64,000 bases of DNA from Mycolicibacterium neoaurum VKM Ac-1815D (GTDB taxonomy: Bacteria > Actinomycetota > Actinomycetes > Mycobacteriales > Mycobacteriaceae): contig NC_023036.2 in assembly GCF_000317305.3 (NCBI RefSeq), forward strand, positions 2,790,001 to 2,854,000, given 5' to 3'. Positions 1 to 8,115 of the stretch are shown piece by piece (position 1 is the stretch's first letter; every line of letters begins with the position of its first letter). The notes beneath the pieces are model-generated. The model worked only from the letters and a program-made list of their open reading frames with translations, was not told the DNA's origin and did not search any database. The translations under genes were made by a program, and so were the position numbers.

Positions 1-680
1 TAGATCGAGCCGCCCGCGGCGAACAGCCAGTTGGCCCATTCCTCGAAGATCTTGTAACCGCGCTGCGGTTGCATCGCGATACCGGCCCGTTCGGGGGTCT
101 TCAGGCGCTGCGACGTGGAGACCAGGGCATCCAGGTCGGTCGGTGCGCTCAGTCCGGCGGCGGTGAGATCACCGGTGTTGTAGATGTAGCCGAGGGCATA
201 GTTGTAGAACGGCACACCGTAGGTGGTGCCCTCGACATCGGTGATCGCGGTCAGCGAGTCGAAGAAGTCGTCCGGCCGGTAGTCGGTGGTGGCGGCGATG
301 CGGTCGTTCAGTGGCTCAAGGAAGCCGGCGTCGGCGAAATCGTCCATCCACGGGTTGTCCACCACGATCAGGTCGTAGGCGGGCTCGGATGCCTGGAACG
401 AGGACACCAGCCGGTCGCGCATCTGATCGAAGGTCATGGTCTCGATCTCGACCTTGATATCGGGGTACTTCTGGTTGAACTGTCCGACAAGGCCTTTGAC
501 GATGTCGGTATCCGGCACGTTCTCCATCAGCACCCGCACGGTGGCGTTGGTGTCGGTGGGCACATCGCCCACGCCGGAGGAGGTCTGCTCGCCGGAACCA
601 CCGCTGCCTGCGCAGCCGGCGAGGGTGAGGCTGGTGGCGGCGATGATCGCCGTCAACCAGCGCGAGGTCGGTATTTTCAT
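1..680 (-). CDS. Sugar/polyol ABC transporter substrate-binding lipoprotein (partial, C-terminus outside window)
   Basis: Extracellular solute-binding protein that should capture a sugar or polyol for an ABC importer. The ATG at 680 opens a short basic N-terminus, a hydrophobic stretch and the lipobox LTLAGC, so Cys23 is the predicted lipidated residue, followed by a Gly/Ser-rich linker. The mature part has the look of the SBP_bac_1 family (VRVLMENVPDTD, then YDLIVVDNPWMDDFAD and YGVPFYNYALGYIYNTG). The frame is open to base 1, so roughly half of the usual ~420 residues is present. It lies 66 bp downstream of the dehydrogenase gene in the same direction and probably belongs to that operon. 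The permease genes would be expected beyond the window. The ligand cannot be read from the sequence. Confidence 0.88.
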   Translation of the reverse strand, partial: MKIPTSRWLTAIIAATSLTLAGCAGSGGSGEQTSSGVGDVPTDTNATVRVLMENVPDTDIVKGLVGQFNQKYPDIKVEIETMTFDQMRDRLVSSFQASEPAYDLIVVDNPWMDDFADAGFLEPLNDRIAATTDYRPDDFFDSLTAITDVEGTTYGVPFYNYALGYIYNTGDLTAAGLSAPTDLDALVSTSQRLKTPERAGIAMQPQRGYKIFEEWANWLFAAGGSI

Positions 681-746
681 GGTCCTCACTTTTCTTTGTC
701 CGAGGGGTAGAGCGTGAAGGGGGATCTGCCAGGCGACGGCAAGCAC

Positions 747-1532
747 TCAGTCCATGTAGGCACCGCCGTTGACGGACAGTGCTTCTCCGGTGATGAACCG
801 GGCATCCTCGGAGACCAGGAAGGCCACCGCGCGCGCCACATCATCGGGGGTTTGCAGGCGGCCCAGCGGGGTGGCGTCGATCCAGGACTGCCGGACACCG
901 TCTGGGGTGGAGCCGCTGAGGGTGGCCTCCCACTCCAGTTCACGACTCTGCATCGGGGTGGCGACGAAACCGGGACACACGCAGTTGACCGTGATGTCGT
1001 TGGCCGCCAGCTCGAACGCCATCGCCTGGGTGAGGCCGAGCACGCCGAATTTGGAGGCCACATAGTCGGCGAGGAAGGGCACCCGGCCCTGTTTGGCGGC
1101 CATGGACGCGGTGTTGACGATCGTGCCGTGGACTCCGGTGCGGATCATCGCCCTGGCGGCGGCCTGCCCACACAGGAACACACCTTTGAGATTGATGTCC
1201 AGGCTGCGGTCGAGCTGTTCGACCGAGACGTCGACGAAGCGGGCCATCGCCGAGATGCCGGCATTGCTGACCCACGCGTGCAGCCCGAGGCGGGCGGCCA
1301 CATCATCGGCCAGTGCGGTGGCGGCGGCGGCATCGGTGACATCGAGGCGGGCCGCCTCGTGCCCGGATCCGGTAAGACCGGCACGGGTCTGCTCGGCGGC
1401 CGCGGCGTCGATATCGGAGACCACCACTCGCCATCCCCGCCCGGCAAGAGTGGTGGCGATGGCCCGGCCGATCCCCGATCCGGCGCCGGTGACGACGGCG
1501 GTCTGGTGGTGGGAGTTCTCGACTGTGGTCAT
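747..1532 (-). CDS. SDR-family oxidoreductase (probable polyol dehydrogenase)
   Basis: 261-residue classical short-chain dehydrogenase/reductase. The dinucleotide-binding motif TGAGSGIG lies near residue 15. An Asp follows the second beta strand (VVVSDID), which favours NAD(H). NAG is near residue 88, the catalytic Ser is in NTASM, and the YVASK Tyr/Lys pair is near residue 155. The ATG at 1532 overlaps the stop of the upstream kinase gene by ATGA, which fixes the start; a longer open frame upstream only runs through the kinase gene. Pairing with a sugar kinase and a solute-binding lipoprotein suggests oxidation of a sugar alcohol to a ketose that is then phosphorylated. The substrate is inferred from context only. 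Confidence 0.88.
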   Translation of the reverse strand: MTTVENSHHQTAVVTGAGSGIGRAIATTLAGRGWRVVVSDIDAAAAEQTRAGLTGSGHEAARLDVTDAAAATALADDVAARLGLHAWVSNAGISAMARFVDVSVEQLDRSLDINLKGVFLCGQAAARAMIRTGVHGTIVNTASMAAKQGRVPFLADYVASKFGVLGLTQAMAFELAANDITVNCVCPGFVATPMQSRELEWEATLSGSTPDGVRQSWIDATPLGRLQTPDDVARAVAFLVSEDARFITGEALSVNGGAYMD

Positions 1533-3016
1533 GGCCGGGCCTTTCGGGCGATGCGGTGGGATATCGGGGTGAGCACGTCGCCGAGTTCGCGCCACTGGGC
1601 ATAGGCCTCGGCGTATCGGTCGACGTTCTTCGGGTTGGGGACCACGGGCTCGCCGAGGGTCTGGAACTTCGCGGTGCTGTCCCAGCCGTCCAACAGTCCC
1701 GTGCCGACCGCGGCGATGACGGCAGCGCCGAGCGAGGCACCGGGGTGTCCGACGACGGGGGACAGCGGTGTGTCGAGGACATCGGCGAGAATCTGCTTCC
1801 ACAGCACCGATTTGCTGCCGCCGTTGGTCACCAACGCACGCTGCAACCGCACTCCCATGGCGGCGAAGACCTCGGTGTGGTGTTTGAAGCCGAACGCGAT
1901 GGCCTCCAGGACCGAGCGGTACATGTCGGCGCGGGTGTGTGCCAGGTCCAGGCCGACGAACGCGCCACGCAGGTCCGGATCATGCAGCGGGCTCTTCTCG
2001 CCGAGAAAGTAAGGAAGACAGAGGATGTCGGCCGGATTACGGGTCTGCGCCTCGTCATCGAGGGCGACCAGGTCGATGCCCCCGGACAGCGTCTGGAACC
2101 AGCGGATCAGGCTGCCGCTGGTGGCCATGCATCCGTTGGGTAGCCACCGGCCCGGCACCGGATGGGCATCGAGATAGAGCCGGGCGTCGATGACCGGCGT
2201 ATCGGCGGCGGCCAGGATATCCCCGGCGCCGCCGAGTTTGACCAGCCAGTCGCCCGCGGTGTTGATGCCCGCGGCGTAGGCCGACAGGACGTGGTCGGCG
2301 CCGCCGACGATGAGCGGCAGTCCGGCTTTCAGTCCGGTGGCCGCGGCAGCCGCGGCGCTCAGTTCGCCGGCCTGGGTACCCGGCGCCAGCACCGGGGGCA
2401 CCAGCTCGGCGGACAACCCCGCCGCGGTGTACATCGGTTCGTAGCGCTCACCCTCGACGGTGCCGAGCCCGGATTCCAGCGCCCAGTTCAGCTCGACGTG
2501 GGCGGGGGCCCCGAGCGCCATCAACACCCAGTCGTAGGAGCCGACCAGATGGGCGGTGGCGGCCCAGTGCTGCGGCTCGTGATGTTGCAGCCACAGCGCC
2601 GTCGGCGCCACCGATTGCTGGGTGATCGCCGAACCGGTGGCGCGCAGGACGGCCGTGTCATCCAGGGTGCTCTTCAGCTCGGCGATCTCGGCGGTGGCGC
2701 GGGCGTCGTTCTGCAGCAGGGCACGCCGCACCGGTGCGCCGTCGCGATCGACCGCGATGACGGCCGGGACCATGCCGGTGGTGGACAACGCGGCGATGCG
2801 GTCGCTGCCGACACCGGATTCGGCGAGCACCTCGCGGATACCGGCGTGGACATTGTGCAGCCATTGGGCGGGGTCGGCCTCGGCGTGGCCGGGCGCATCG
2901 GAGAACAGGCGGCTCTCGTGGGTGGCCTGGGCGATGATGCGCGCGCGAGCGATGTCGACGAGCACGGTCTTGGTGCCGGTGGTGCCGATATCGATGCCGA
3001 TCGTGAACTCCGGCAT
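1529..3016 (-). CDS. FGGY-family carbohydrate kinase (xylulokinase-like)
   Basis: 495-residue ATP-dependent sugar kinase of the FGGY family, usual length. The N-terminal phosphate-binding loop IGIDIGTTGTKTVLVD starts at about residue 6. The FGGY signature region includes YFLGEKSPLHDPDLRGAF, and the C-terminal ATP site has VTNGGSKSVLW. I start it at the ATG at 3016, directly before the conserved strand and preceded by an AAGGGA ribosome-binding site; the open frame extends 29 codons further without similarity. It is the first gene of a minus-strand operon (kinase, dehydrogenase, binding protein), with an ATGA overlap to the dehydrogenase. Xylulokinase or a related ketose/polyol kinase is likeliest, but specificity is not visible. 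Confidence 0.88.
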   Translation of the reverse strand: MPEFTIGIDIGTTGTKTVLVDIARARIIAQATHESRLFSDAPGHAEADPAQWLHNVHAGIREVLAESGVGSDRIAALSTTGMVPAVIAVDRDGAPVRRALLQNDARATAEIAELKSTLDDTAVLRATGSAITQQSVAPTALWLQHHEPQHWAATAHLVGSYDWVLMALGAPAHVELNWALESGLGTVEGERYEPMYTAAGLSAELVPPVLAPGTQAGELSAAAAAATGLKAGLPLIVGGADHVLSAYAAGINTAGDWLVKLGGAGDILAAADTPVIDARLYLDAHPVPGRWLPNGCMATSGSLIRWFQTLSGGIDLVALDDEAQTRNPADILCLPYFLGEKSPLHDPDLRGAFVGLDLAHTRADMYRSVLEAIAFGFKHHTEVFAAMGVRLQRALVTNGGSKSVLWKQILADVLDTPLSPVVGHPGASLGAAVIAAVGTGLLDGWDSTAKFQTLGEPVVPNPKNVDRYAEAYAQWRELGDVLTPISHRIARKARP

Positions 3017-3101
3017 GCCATCCCTTCGGTCGATCGCTACGTATTCCTGGCGGTGGGACCACAATACTGACTCTGTTATATTCTCACAATAGGTGAGCGT
3101 C

Positions 3102-3142
3102 AATCACGAATAATCACGGGATAGTCCTGGATTTGTGTGATT
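3102..3142. promoter_or_regulatory. Candidate DeoR operator between divergent kinase and btpA genes
   Basis: The 220-bp divergent intergenic region carries AATCAC at 3102-3107 and again at 3112-3117, exactly one helical turn apart. The reverse complement GTGATT follows at 3137-3142. The AATCAC hexamer also occurs at 5596-5601 just upstream of the DeoR gene. The shared box suggests a common regulator for the locus. Both outward promoters must lie in this region. The assignment to DeoR is inferred. Confidence 0.4.
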
Positions 3143-3236
3143 AAGTAACATAGGTTTAACCCACGACCGCGCTTGAACGCGACGTTCTTCCACCCCGTGA
3201 AGCTCTGAAAACCCATGAAGCGGAGAGGCAATCCCC

Positions 3237-4052
3237 ATGACAAGTTGGCTCGATGACGTATTCGGTGTGCAGAAGCCGGTGATCGCCATGCTGCACCTGG
3301 CCGCGCTGCCCGGTGACCCCGGATTCGATTCGGCGGCCGGTATCAAGGCCGTGGTCGAGCGCGCGAAGCAGGAGCTGGATGCGCTGCAGTCCGGCGGTGT
3401 CGACGGCGTCATGGTCTCCAACGAGTTCAGCCTGCCCTATCTGACCAAGACCGAACCGATCACGGCGATCACGATGGCCCGGGTGATCGGCGAGCTGCTC
3501 GGCGATTTCGCGGTGCCCTACGGTGTCAACGTGCTGTGGGACGGGCGCGCGTCGATCGACCTGGCGGTGGCCACCGGCGCGCAGTGGGTGCGCGAGATCT
3601 TCACCGGCGTCTACGCCAGCGATTTCGGGCTGTGGGACACCAACGTCGGTGAGGTGGCCCGACACCGGGCCCGCATCGGCGGCGCGGGCGTCAAGCTCCT
3701 GTTCAATATCGTGCCGGAGTCCGCGGTGTACCTGGCCCAGCGTGACCTGGCCTCGGTCACGGCCACCACCGTCTTCGCGACCAAGCCCGACGCGATCTGC
3801 GTCTCCGGCCTGACCGCCGGCGCGTCCACCGACACCCAGGCGCTGCGCGTGGTCAAGGACAATGCCGGTGCGGTACCGGTTTTCGTCAACACCGGCGTGC
3901 GCGCCCACAACGCCGCGGAGCAACTGTCGATCGCCGATGGTGCGGTTGTCGGCACGTACTTCAAGGAGGACGGCAAGTTCGAGAACCGCGCCGTGGCCTC
4001 GCGAGCCGCCGAACTGATGGACGCGGTCAAGGAATTCCGTACCTCGTTATGA
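3237..4052 (+). CDS. BtpA family protein (TIM-barrel, SgcQ-like)
   Basis: 271-residue member of the BtpA family, named after a cyanobacterial photosystem I biogenesis factor. Non-photosynthetic members such as SgcQ sit in sugar operons and are thought to be TIM-barrel enzymes of unknown reaction. Visible family features are the opening KPVIAMLHLAALPG, GVDGVMVSNEF, the GVNVLWDG strand, WVREIFTGVYASDFG and CVSGLTAG. The ATG at 3237 has a purine-rich GGAGAGG about 10 nt upstream. The stop overlaps the next gene by ATGA. It is divergent from the kinase operon. A role in sugar phosphate metabolism is likely by context; the reaction is unknown. Confidence 0.87.
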   Translation: MTSWLDDVFGVQKPVIAMLHLAALPGDPGFDSAAGIKAVVERAKQELDALQSGGVDGVMVSNEFSLPYLTKTEPITAITMARVIGELLGDFAVPYGVNVLWDGRASIDLAVATGAQWVREIFTGVYASDFGLWDTNVGEVARHRARIGGAGVKLLFNIVPESAVYLAQRDLASVTATTVFATKPDAICVSGLTAGASTDTQALRVVKDNAGAVPVFVNTGVRAHNAAEQLSIADGAVVGTYFKEDGKFENRAVASRAAELMDAVKEFRTSL

Positions 4053-4780
4053 GCGAGGACTTGCGGCTATTGGCGATCGAGGCGGCGCGCCGCGGCGCGG
4101 CGGTGTGCATGCAGCACTGGGGTGAGCGGGTTCCCATCGCCACCAAGGCCACCGCGGGTGACGTGGTGACCGCGGTGGACACCGCCGCCGAGCAGACCGT
4201 CCGGGAGATCCTGCTCGCGGCCCGCCCCGATGATGGTGTCCTCGGTGAGGAGCTGGCCGAACAACTCGGGACGGGACCGGTGCAGTGGGTGGTCGACCCG
4301 CTCGACGGGACGACCAATTACGTGCGGCGGCTGCCGTTCTTCGGCACCTCGGTGGCGGCGCGCTCACGCGTGGACGGGTCCTGGTTGGCCGGCGCGGTGT
4401 GCGCGCCGGCCCTGGGTACCACCTGGAGTGCGGCCAAAGGGCTTGGCGCACGGCTCGACTCGGGCAACGGCGAAGTCTCGCTGCCGTTACCGCTGATGGA
4501 GTCCTCGGTGCGGCTGCTCGGCACCGGGCTGTCGTATGACCCGGGCCACCGGCGGCGCCAGCTGCGCGATCTGGGGGCGGTGATGACCGAGTATACCGAT
4601 ATGCGCCGGTTCGGGGCCGCCGCCCTGGACCTCTGCCTCCTCGCCCAGGGCAGCCTCGACGCCTTCATCGAAGATGATCTGGCAGTGCACGATTGGGCGG
4701 CCGGTGCGCTCATCGCCGAGGAGGCCGGCGCGACGGTGTCGCGGGCCGAGGACGGCGGGGTCTCAGCGCGTCGACGCTGA
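4049..4780 (+). CDS. Inositol monophosphatase family phosphatase
   Basis: 243-residue Mg2+-dependent, lithium-sensitive-type phosphatase. The metal-binding motifs are DGVLGEE, WVVDPLDGTTNYVR and, near the C-terminus, AVHDWAAGALIAEEAG. The family acts on inositol phosphates, sugar phosphates or PAP. Translation is coupled to the BtpA gene by an ATGA overlap. The last 18 bp overlap the 3' end of the convergent DeoR gene. The protein ends shortly after the second metal motif, slightly shorter than many IMPases. In this locus it may dephosphorylate a sugar phosphate intermediate, an inference from the neighbours. Confidence 0.86.
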   Translation: MSEDLRLLAIEAARRGAAVCMQHWGERVPIATKATAGDVVTAVDTAAEQTVREILLAARPDDGVLGEELAEQLGTGPVQWVVDPLDGTTNYVRRLPFFGTSVAARSRVDGSWLAGAVCAPALGTTWSAAKGLGARLDSGNGEVSLPLPLMESSVRLLGTGLSYDPGHRRRQLRDLGAVMTEYTDMRRFGAAALDLCLLAQGSLDAFIEDDLAVHDWAAGALIAEEAGATVSRAEDGGVSARRR

Positions 4781-5569
4781 GCGTTCGGCGTTGACGCACA
4801 CCACCGAGACGCCAGAGGCGCGCAGTGCCTCGACGGCGGGATGGGTCGACGGTCCGTCGGTGACCAGGATCGAGATCGCCGATACCGGTGCGACATTGAT
4901 CAGCTGCACGCGGCCGAGCTTGGATGCGTCGGCGGCGACGATCACCCGGTCCGCCGACCGCATGGCCGCCTGCTTGACGTTGCCTTCTTCGCGGTGGTAT
5001 TCGGAGGCGCCGCGCTTACCGTCCACCCCGGCGATCCCCATGACATAGGTGTCGCAGTTGTAGCGCAGGTAGAAGTCCTCGGCCTCGGCGCCGATCAGGC
5101 TCAGCTCGCCGGGGCGCACCTTGCCGCCGGTCAGCAGGATCGTGGTTTCCGGTTCGTCGGCCAGTTCGACGGCGACCAGCACGCTGGGAGTGATCACCGT
5201 CAGGCCGAGATTGCGGCCCTTGACGGCGCGGGCCACCGCCAGCACCGTGCTGCCGCTGTCGAGGATGACCGTCTCGCGGGGGCGCAGCAGATCGGCCACC
5301 GCATGGGCGATGTGCAATTTTTCGTCGGCGGAGTCGGCGGCGCGCGCATCGAAGGACGGTTCGGTGGACTTCCCGCCGTAGGCGATGGCGCCACCGAGAA
5401 CGCGGCGGGCGATGCCCTGCTCCTCCAACCGCTCGATATCGCGCCGGATGGTCATCTCGGAGACGTCGAATTCACCCGCCAGCGTGGCGAAGTCGACCTC
5501 ACGGTCGGTGTGGATCCGGGCGGCGATGGCCGCCCGCCGGGCGTGCGCGCTGAGGCCGGCGGTCATCAC
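4763..5569 (-). CDS. DeoR/GlpR-family transcriptional repressor
   Basis: 268-residue DeoR-family regulator. The N-terminal winged HTH contains DFATLAGEFDVSEMTIRRDIERLEEQG (residues ~25-52), the family signature. The C-terminal DeoRC sensor domain has ILDSGST and GIAGVDGKRGAS, positions that bind a sugar phosphate in relatives. The start is one of two adjacent ATG codons at 5569 and 5566. It is convergent with the phosphatase gene and probably represses the flanking carbohydrate genes until a phosphorylated intermediate builds up. Candidate operators are listed at 3102-3142 and 5588-5602. Confidence 0.87.
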   Translation of the reverse strand: MMTAGLSAHARRAAIAARIHTDREVDFATLAGEFDVSEMTIRRDIERLEEQGIARRVLGGAIAYGGKSTEPSFDARAADSADEKLHIAHAVADLLRPRETVILDSGSTVLAVARAVKGRNLGLTVITPSVLVAVELADEPETTILLTGGKVRPGELSLIGAEAEDFYLRYNCDTYVMGIAGVDGKRGASEYHREEGNVKQAAMRSADRVIVAADASKLGRVQLINVAPVSAISILVTDGPSTHPAVEALRASGVSVVCVNAERSASTR

Positions 5570-5587
5570 CGAAGTCTATGTGAAAGA

Positions 5588-5602
5588 TGTGAATCAATCA
5601 CA
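5588..5602. promoter_or_regulatory. Candidate autoregulatory operator upstream of deoR-type gene
   Basis: TGTGAATCAATCACA is an inverted repeat with TGTGA/TCACA arms and a 5-nt spacer, ending 33 bp before the DeoR start codon on the minus strand. It contains the AATCAC hexamer shared with the kinase/btpA divergent region. It could serve DeoR autoregulation. Confidence 0.4.
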
Positions 5603-5623
5603 CACATCGCTGATCTGGGCTGA

Positions 5624-6595
5624 TCAGGCAGCGGTGGCGACGGGCTCCGGCGCCGGGGTCGTGCGCCGCTCCCGCATCGACGCCCACAGCGCGGCCGTGG
5701 CGGCTGTGCAGGCTCCCGCCCCGGCCACGTGCAGTGCGACGAGGGCCTCGGGAACGCCGGTGAAGAACTGCACGGCGCCGAGTGCGCCCTGGGCGATCAC
5801 CAGCACGACGACCGCGACCAGCCGGATCCGCACCGGCCGCGGAGCGCCGACGGCAAGCAGCGCAAAGCCCAGCGCCACCACCAGCGACAGATAACCGATC
5901 AGCAGGGTGGAGTGCATGTGCACCAGCGTGGTGATCTCCACCTCCAGGCGGGGGACCGGTCGCTCGGGACTCTTGTCGCCGGCGTGCGGGCCCGCGCCGG
6001 TGACCATCGTTCCGGTCACCAGGACCGCCGAGAGCGCCAACCCGCTCAGTGCCGTCAGCTGCCGCAGCGGTCTGGGCACCACCGCGGTCGGGGTGCCGTC
6101 GTCGGGTTCACCGATCTTGGCGAACAACAACACCGCCAGCCAGACCATCGCCATCGACACGAGCAGGTGGATCGCGACGGTCCACCACAGCAGACCGGTG
6201 AGCACGGTGATGCCGCCGATGACGGCCTGCAGGACCGTCGAGGCCGGCATCAGCCACGCATAGACGAGGACGTCACGGCGGCGCCGGGCGCGGGTCACGG
6301 CGATGACCGCGGCCGCCGCGGTGAGCACCACCAGGAAGGTCAGCATCCGGTTGCCGAACTCCACCGCTTGGTGGATGCCGGGCACCTCGGGATGTGGCAC
6401 CGGGGTGAAACTTCCGGGGAAGCACTGCGGCCAGGTCGGGCAGCCCAGACCCGATGCCGTGACGCGCACGATGGCACCGGTGACCGCGATTCCGCCCTGG
6501 GTCAGGATGACCAGGAAGGCCACGATGCGCTGGGTTCGCAGGCTGGGCATCGGCAGCACGTCGACGAGTCGCAGGAAGAGTCGTCCGACAGCCAC
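5624..6595 (-). CDS. ctaA: Heme A synthase (COX15/CtaA family)
   Basis: 323-residue polytopic membrane protein that oxidises heme O to heme A for the aa3 cytochrome c oxidase. About eight transmembrane segments are visible. Predicted heme-ligand histidines lie in HQAVEFGNRM, AIHLLVSM, HMHSTLLIGYL and ALHVAGAG. The extracytoplasmic Cys pair is in GLGCPTWPQCFPG. The GTG start at 6595 fits the N-terminus of mycobacterial CtaA; an internal ATG at 6550 is possible but would remove conserved residues. It is the first gene in this window of the block collinear with M. tuberculosis Rv1456c onward. Confidence 0.93.
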   Translation of the reverse strand: MAVGRLFLRLVDVLPMPSLRTQRIVAFLVILTQGGIAVTGAIVRVTASGLGCPTWPQCFPGSFTPVPHPEVPGIHQAVEFGNRMLTFLVVLTAAAAVIAVTRARRRRDVLVYAWLMPASTVLQAVIGGITVLTGLLWWTVAIHLLVSMAMVWLAVLLFAKIGEPDDGTPTAVVPRPLRQLTALSGLALSAVLVTGTMVTGAGPHAGDKSPERPVPRLEVEITTLVHMHSTLLIGYLSLVVALGFALLAVGAPRPVRIRLVAVVVLVIAQGALGAVQFFTGVPEALVALHVAGAGACTAATAALWASMRERRTTPAPEPVATAA

Positions 6596-6658
6596 GGATC
6601 CGATGGTAGAGCAGCGCTAACTACGCGATGTAGTAGGGGTTGTGAGCCCGGCCCGGCC

Positions 6659-7333
6659 TCAACACCAGATCGCCAGGCGCCGGCCCCGCGCGTCGACCTG
6701 CGGCGGGTCCGGGAGGCTGAACGCCGCCCCCGTCGCGATGCGGTGCGCGCTCCACGCGGCGGCGGCGGCATCCAGGACGTCATCGGCGGGCACTCCCGCC
6801 GCGGCGCCGAGATCTTCGGGGATCTCGATCCCGTGCCCGGCCAGTACGCGTAACCGGGCCCGCTGGCCGCGCCAGCTCTTCTTCCTCCCGTCGTCGGGCG
6901 TCAGGCCCATCTCGCGGAAGGACAGCTCGGGATGCACCTCGAACAGCGGTAGCGCGGAATCGGCATGCAGCGCCTCGGCTTCGAGGAACTTCTGCCGCAG
7001 ACCCCAGGTCTGGATGCTGATCCCGGACCCGGTGAGTTCCCTGGCCGTCACGCAGGCGGCCGCGTGATCGGGGGCATCGAACACCGGCCGCGGCGGCATC
7101 AGGAACAGGCTCGACGACCGCGCGCCCAGTCGACGCTGAGCGGTCCGGTCGGAGGTTCGTACCGCGTCGTCGAGCAGACCGAGGGGAATGTCCACGCCGA
7201 CCACCCGGGCATCGGGCACCGCGGCGACGAGCGCGGCCAGGCGCGGGTCGACATGGGCCGCGCGATAACGACCGTCGCGCAGTTCGATGCCGACCCAGCC
7301 GCCCTTGCAGCCGTCGACACCGAGGGTGATCAC
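6659..7333 (-). CDS. DUF429 domain protein (predicted RNase H-fold)
   Basis: 224-residue protein of the DUF429 family, which is predicted to have an RNase H-like fold and possible nuclease activity; no function is established. Acidic motifs typical of the fold are visible: GVDGCKGGWVG at the N-terminus, VVGVDIPLGL near residue 50 and FEVHPELSFREM further on. The GTG at 7333 lies 5 nt after the ABC permease stop and directly precedes the first strand, so the longer open frame upstream is rejected. Its position suggests co-transcription with the ABC exporter genes. I do not know it as part of this block in M. tuberculosis. Confidence 0.75.
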   Translation of the reverse strand: MITLGVDGCKGGWVGIELRDGRYRAAHVDPRLAALVAAVPDARVVGVDIPLGLLDDAVRTSDRTAQRRLGARSSSLFLMPPRPVFDAPDHAAACVTARELTGSGISIQTWGLRQKFLEAEALHADSALPLFEVHPELSFREMGLTPDDGRKKSWRGQRARLRVLAGHGIEIPEDLGAAAGVPADDVLDAAAAAWSAHRIATGAAFSLPDPPQVDARGRRLAIWC

Positions 7334-7338
7334 CGCCG

Positions 7339-8115
7339 TCAGGTGAACCGGAACCAGCGCAGCGCCGCCAGCGCCGACAACACGCCCCAACCGGCCAGCA
7401 CGGCGACCCCGAACCAATCCACCGACAGCGTCATCGCCTGCGTCAGCGCCTCGGTCAGCGCCCCCGACGGGGTCAGCCGGGCCACCCAGCGCAACGCCGC
7501 CGGAACCGGGCCGCCGTCGAGGGTCAGCGCCCCGAGCCCCGCGAAGACGAACCACAGCAGGTTCGCCAGCGCCAGCACGATCTCCGAGCGCAAGGTGCCA
7601 CCCAGCAGCAGACCGAGCGCCGCGAACGTCGCCGTACCCAACGCGATCACGACCGCGCCCAACGCCAACGCCGCGACCGGTGGCCGCCAGCCCAGCGCGA
7701 TACCGATGCCGCCCAACAGGATCGACTGCAGGAAGACGACGGTGACGACGGCCAGTGACTTGCCGGCGATCACCCCCCATACCGGCAGGGCGGTGGCACC
7801 CAGCCGCTTGAGCGCCCCGTACCGGCGGTCGAACGCGACGGCGATGGCCTGGCCGGTGAACGCCGTGGAGATGACCGCCAGCGCCATGATGGCCGGCGTG
7901 AAGGTCGCCGCCCTGTTGGCCCCGAACTCGCCGAGCGGCAACAGGGTGAGGCCGACCAGCAGGGTGATCGGGATGAACATGGTGAGCAGCAGCTGTTCGC
8001 CGTTGCGCAGCAGCAGTTTGAGCTCAAGGCCGAACTGGGCCCGCAGCATCGCACCGACGGCGGCGGGCCGGGGATCGGGGGAGAAGGTCCCGGCGGCAAA
8101 ACGATTCGCGCTCAT
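7339..8115 (-). CDS. ABC-2 type transporter permease
   Basis: 258-residue membrane permease with about six hydrophobic segments, positionally equivalent to Rv1457c. It pairs with the ATPase gene upstream through an ATGA overlap at 8112-8115, which selects the ATG at 8115 over the longer open frame. The N-terminal cytoplasmic segment (LRAQFGLELKLLLRNGEQLLLTMFIP) is typical of ABC-2 exporters of the drug/lipid type. Substrate unknown. Confidence 0.87.
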   Translation of the reverse strand: MSANRFAAGTFSPDPRPAAVGAMLRAQFGLELKLLLRNGEQLLLTMFIPITLLVGLTLLPLGEFGANRAATFTPAIMALAVISTAFTGQAIAVAFDRRYGALKRLGATALPVWGVIAGKSLAVVTVVFLQSILLGGIGIALGWRPPVAALALGAVVIALGTATFAALGLLLGGTLRSEIVLALANLLWFVFAGLGALTLDGGPVPAALRWVARLTPSGALTEALTQAMTLSVDWFGVAVLAGWGVLSALAALRWFRFT

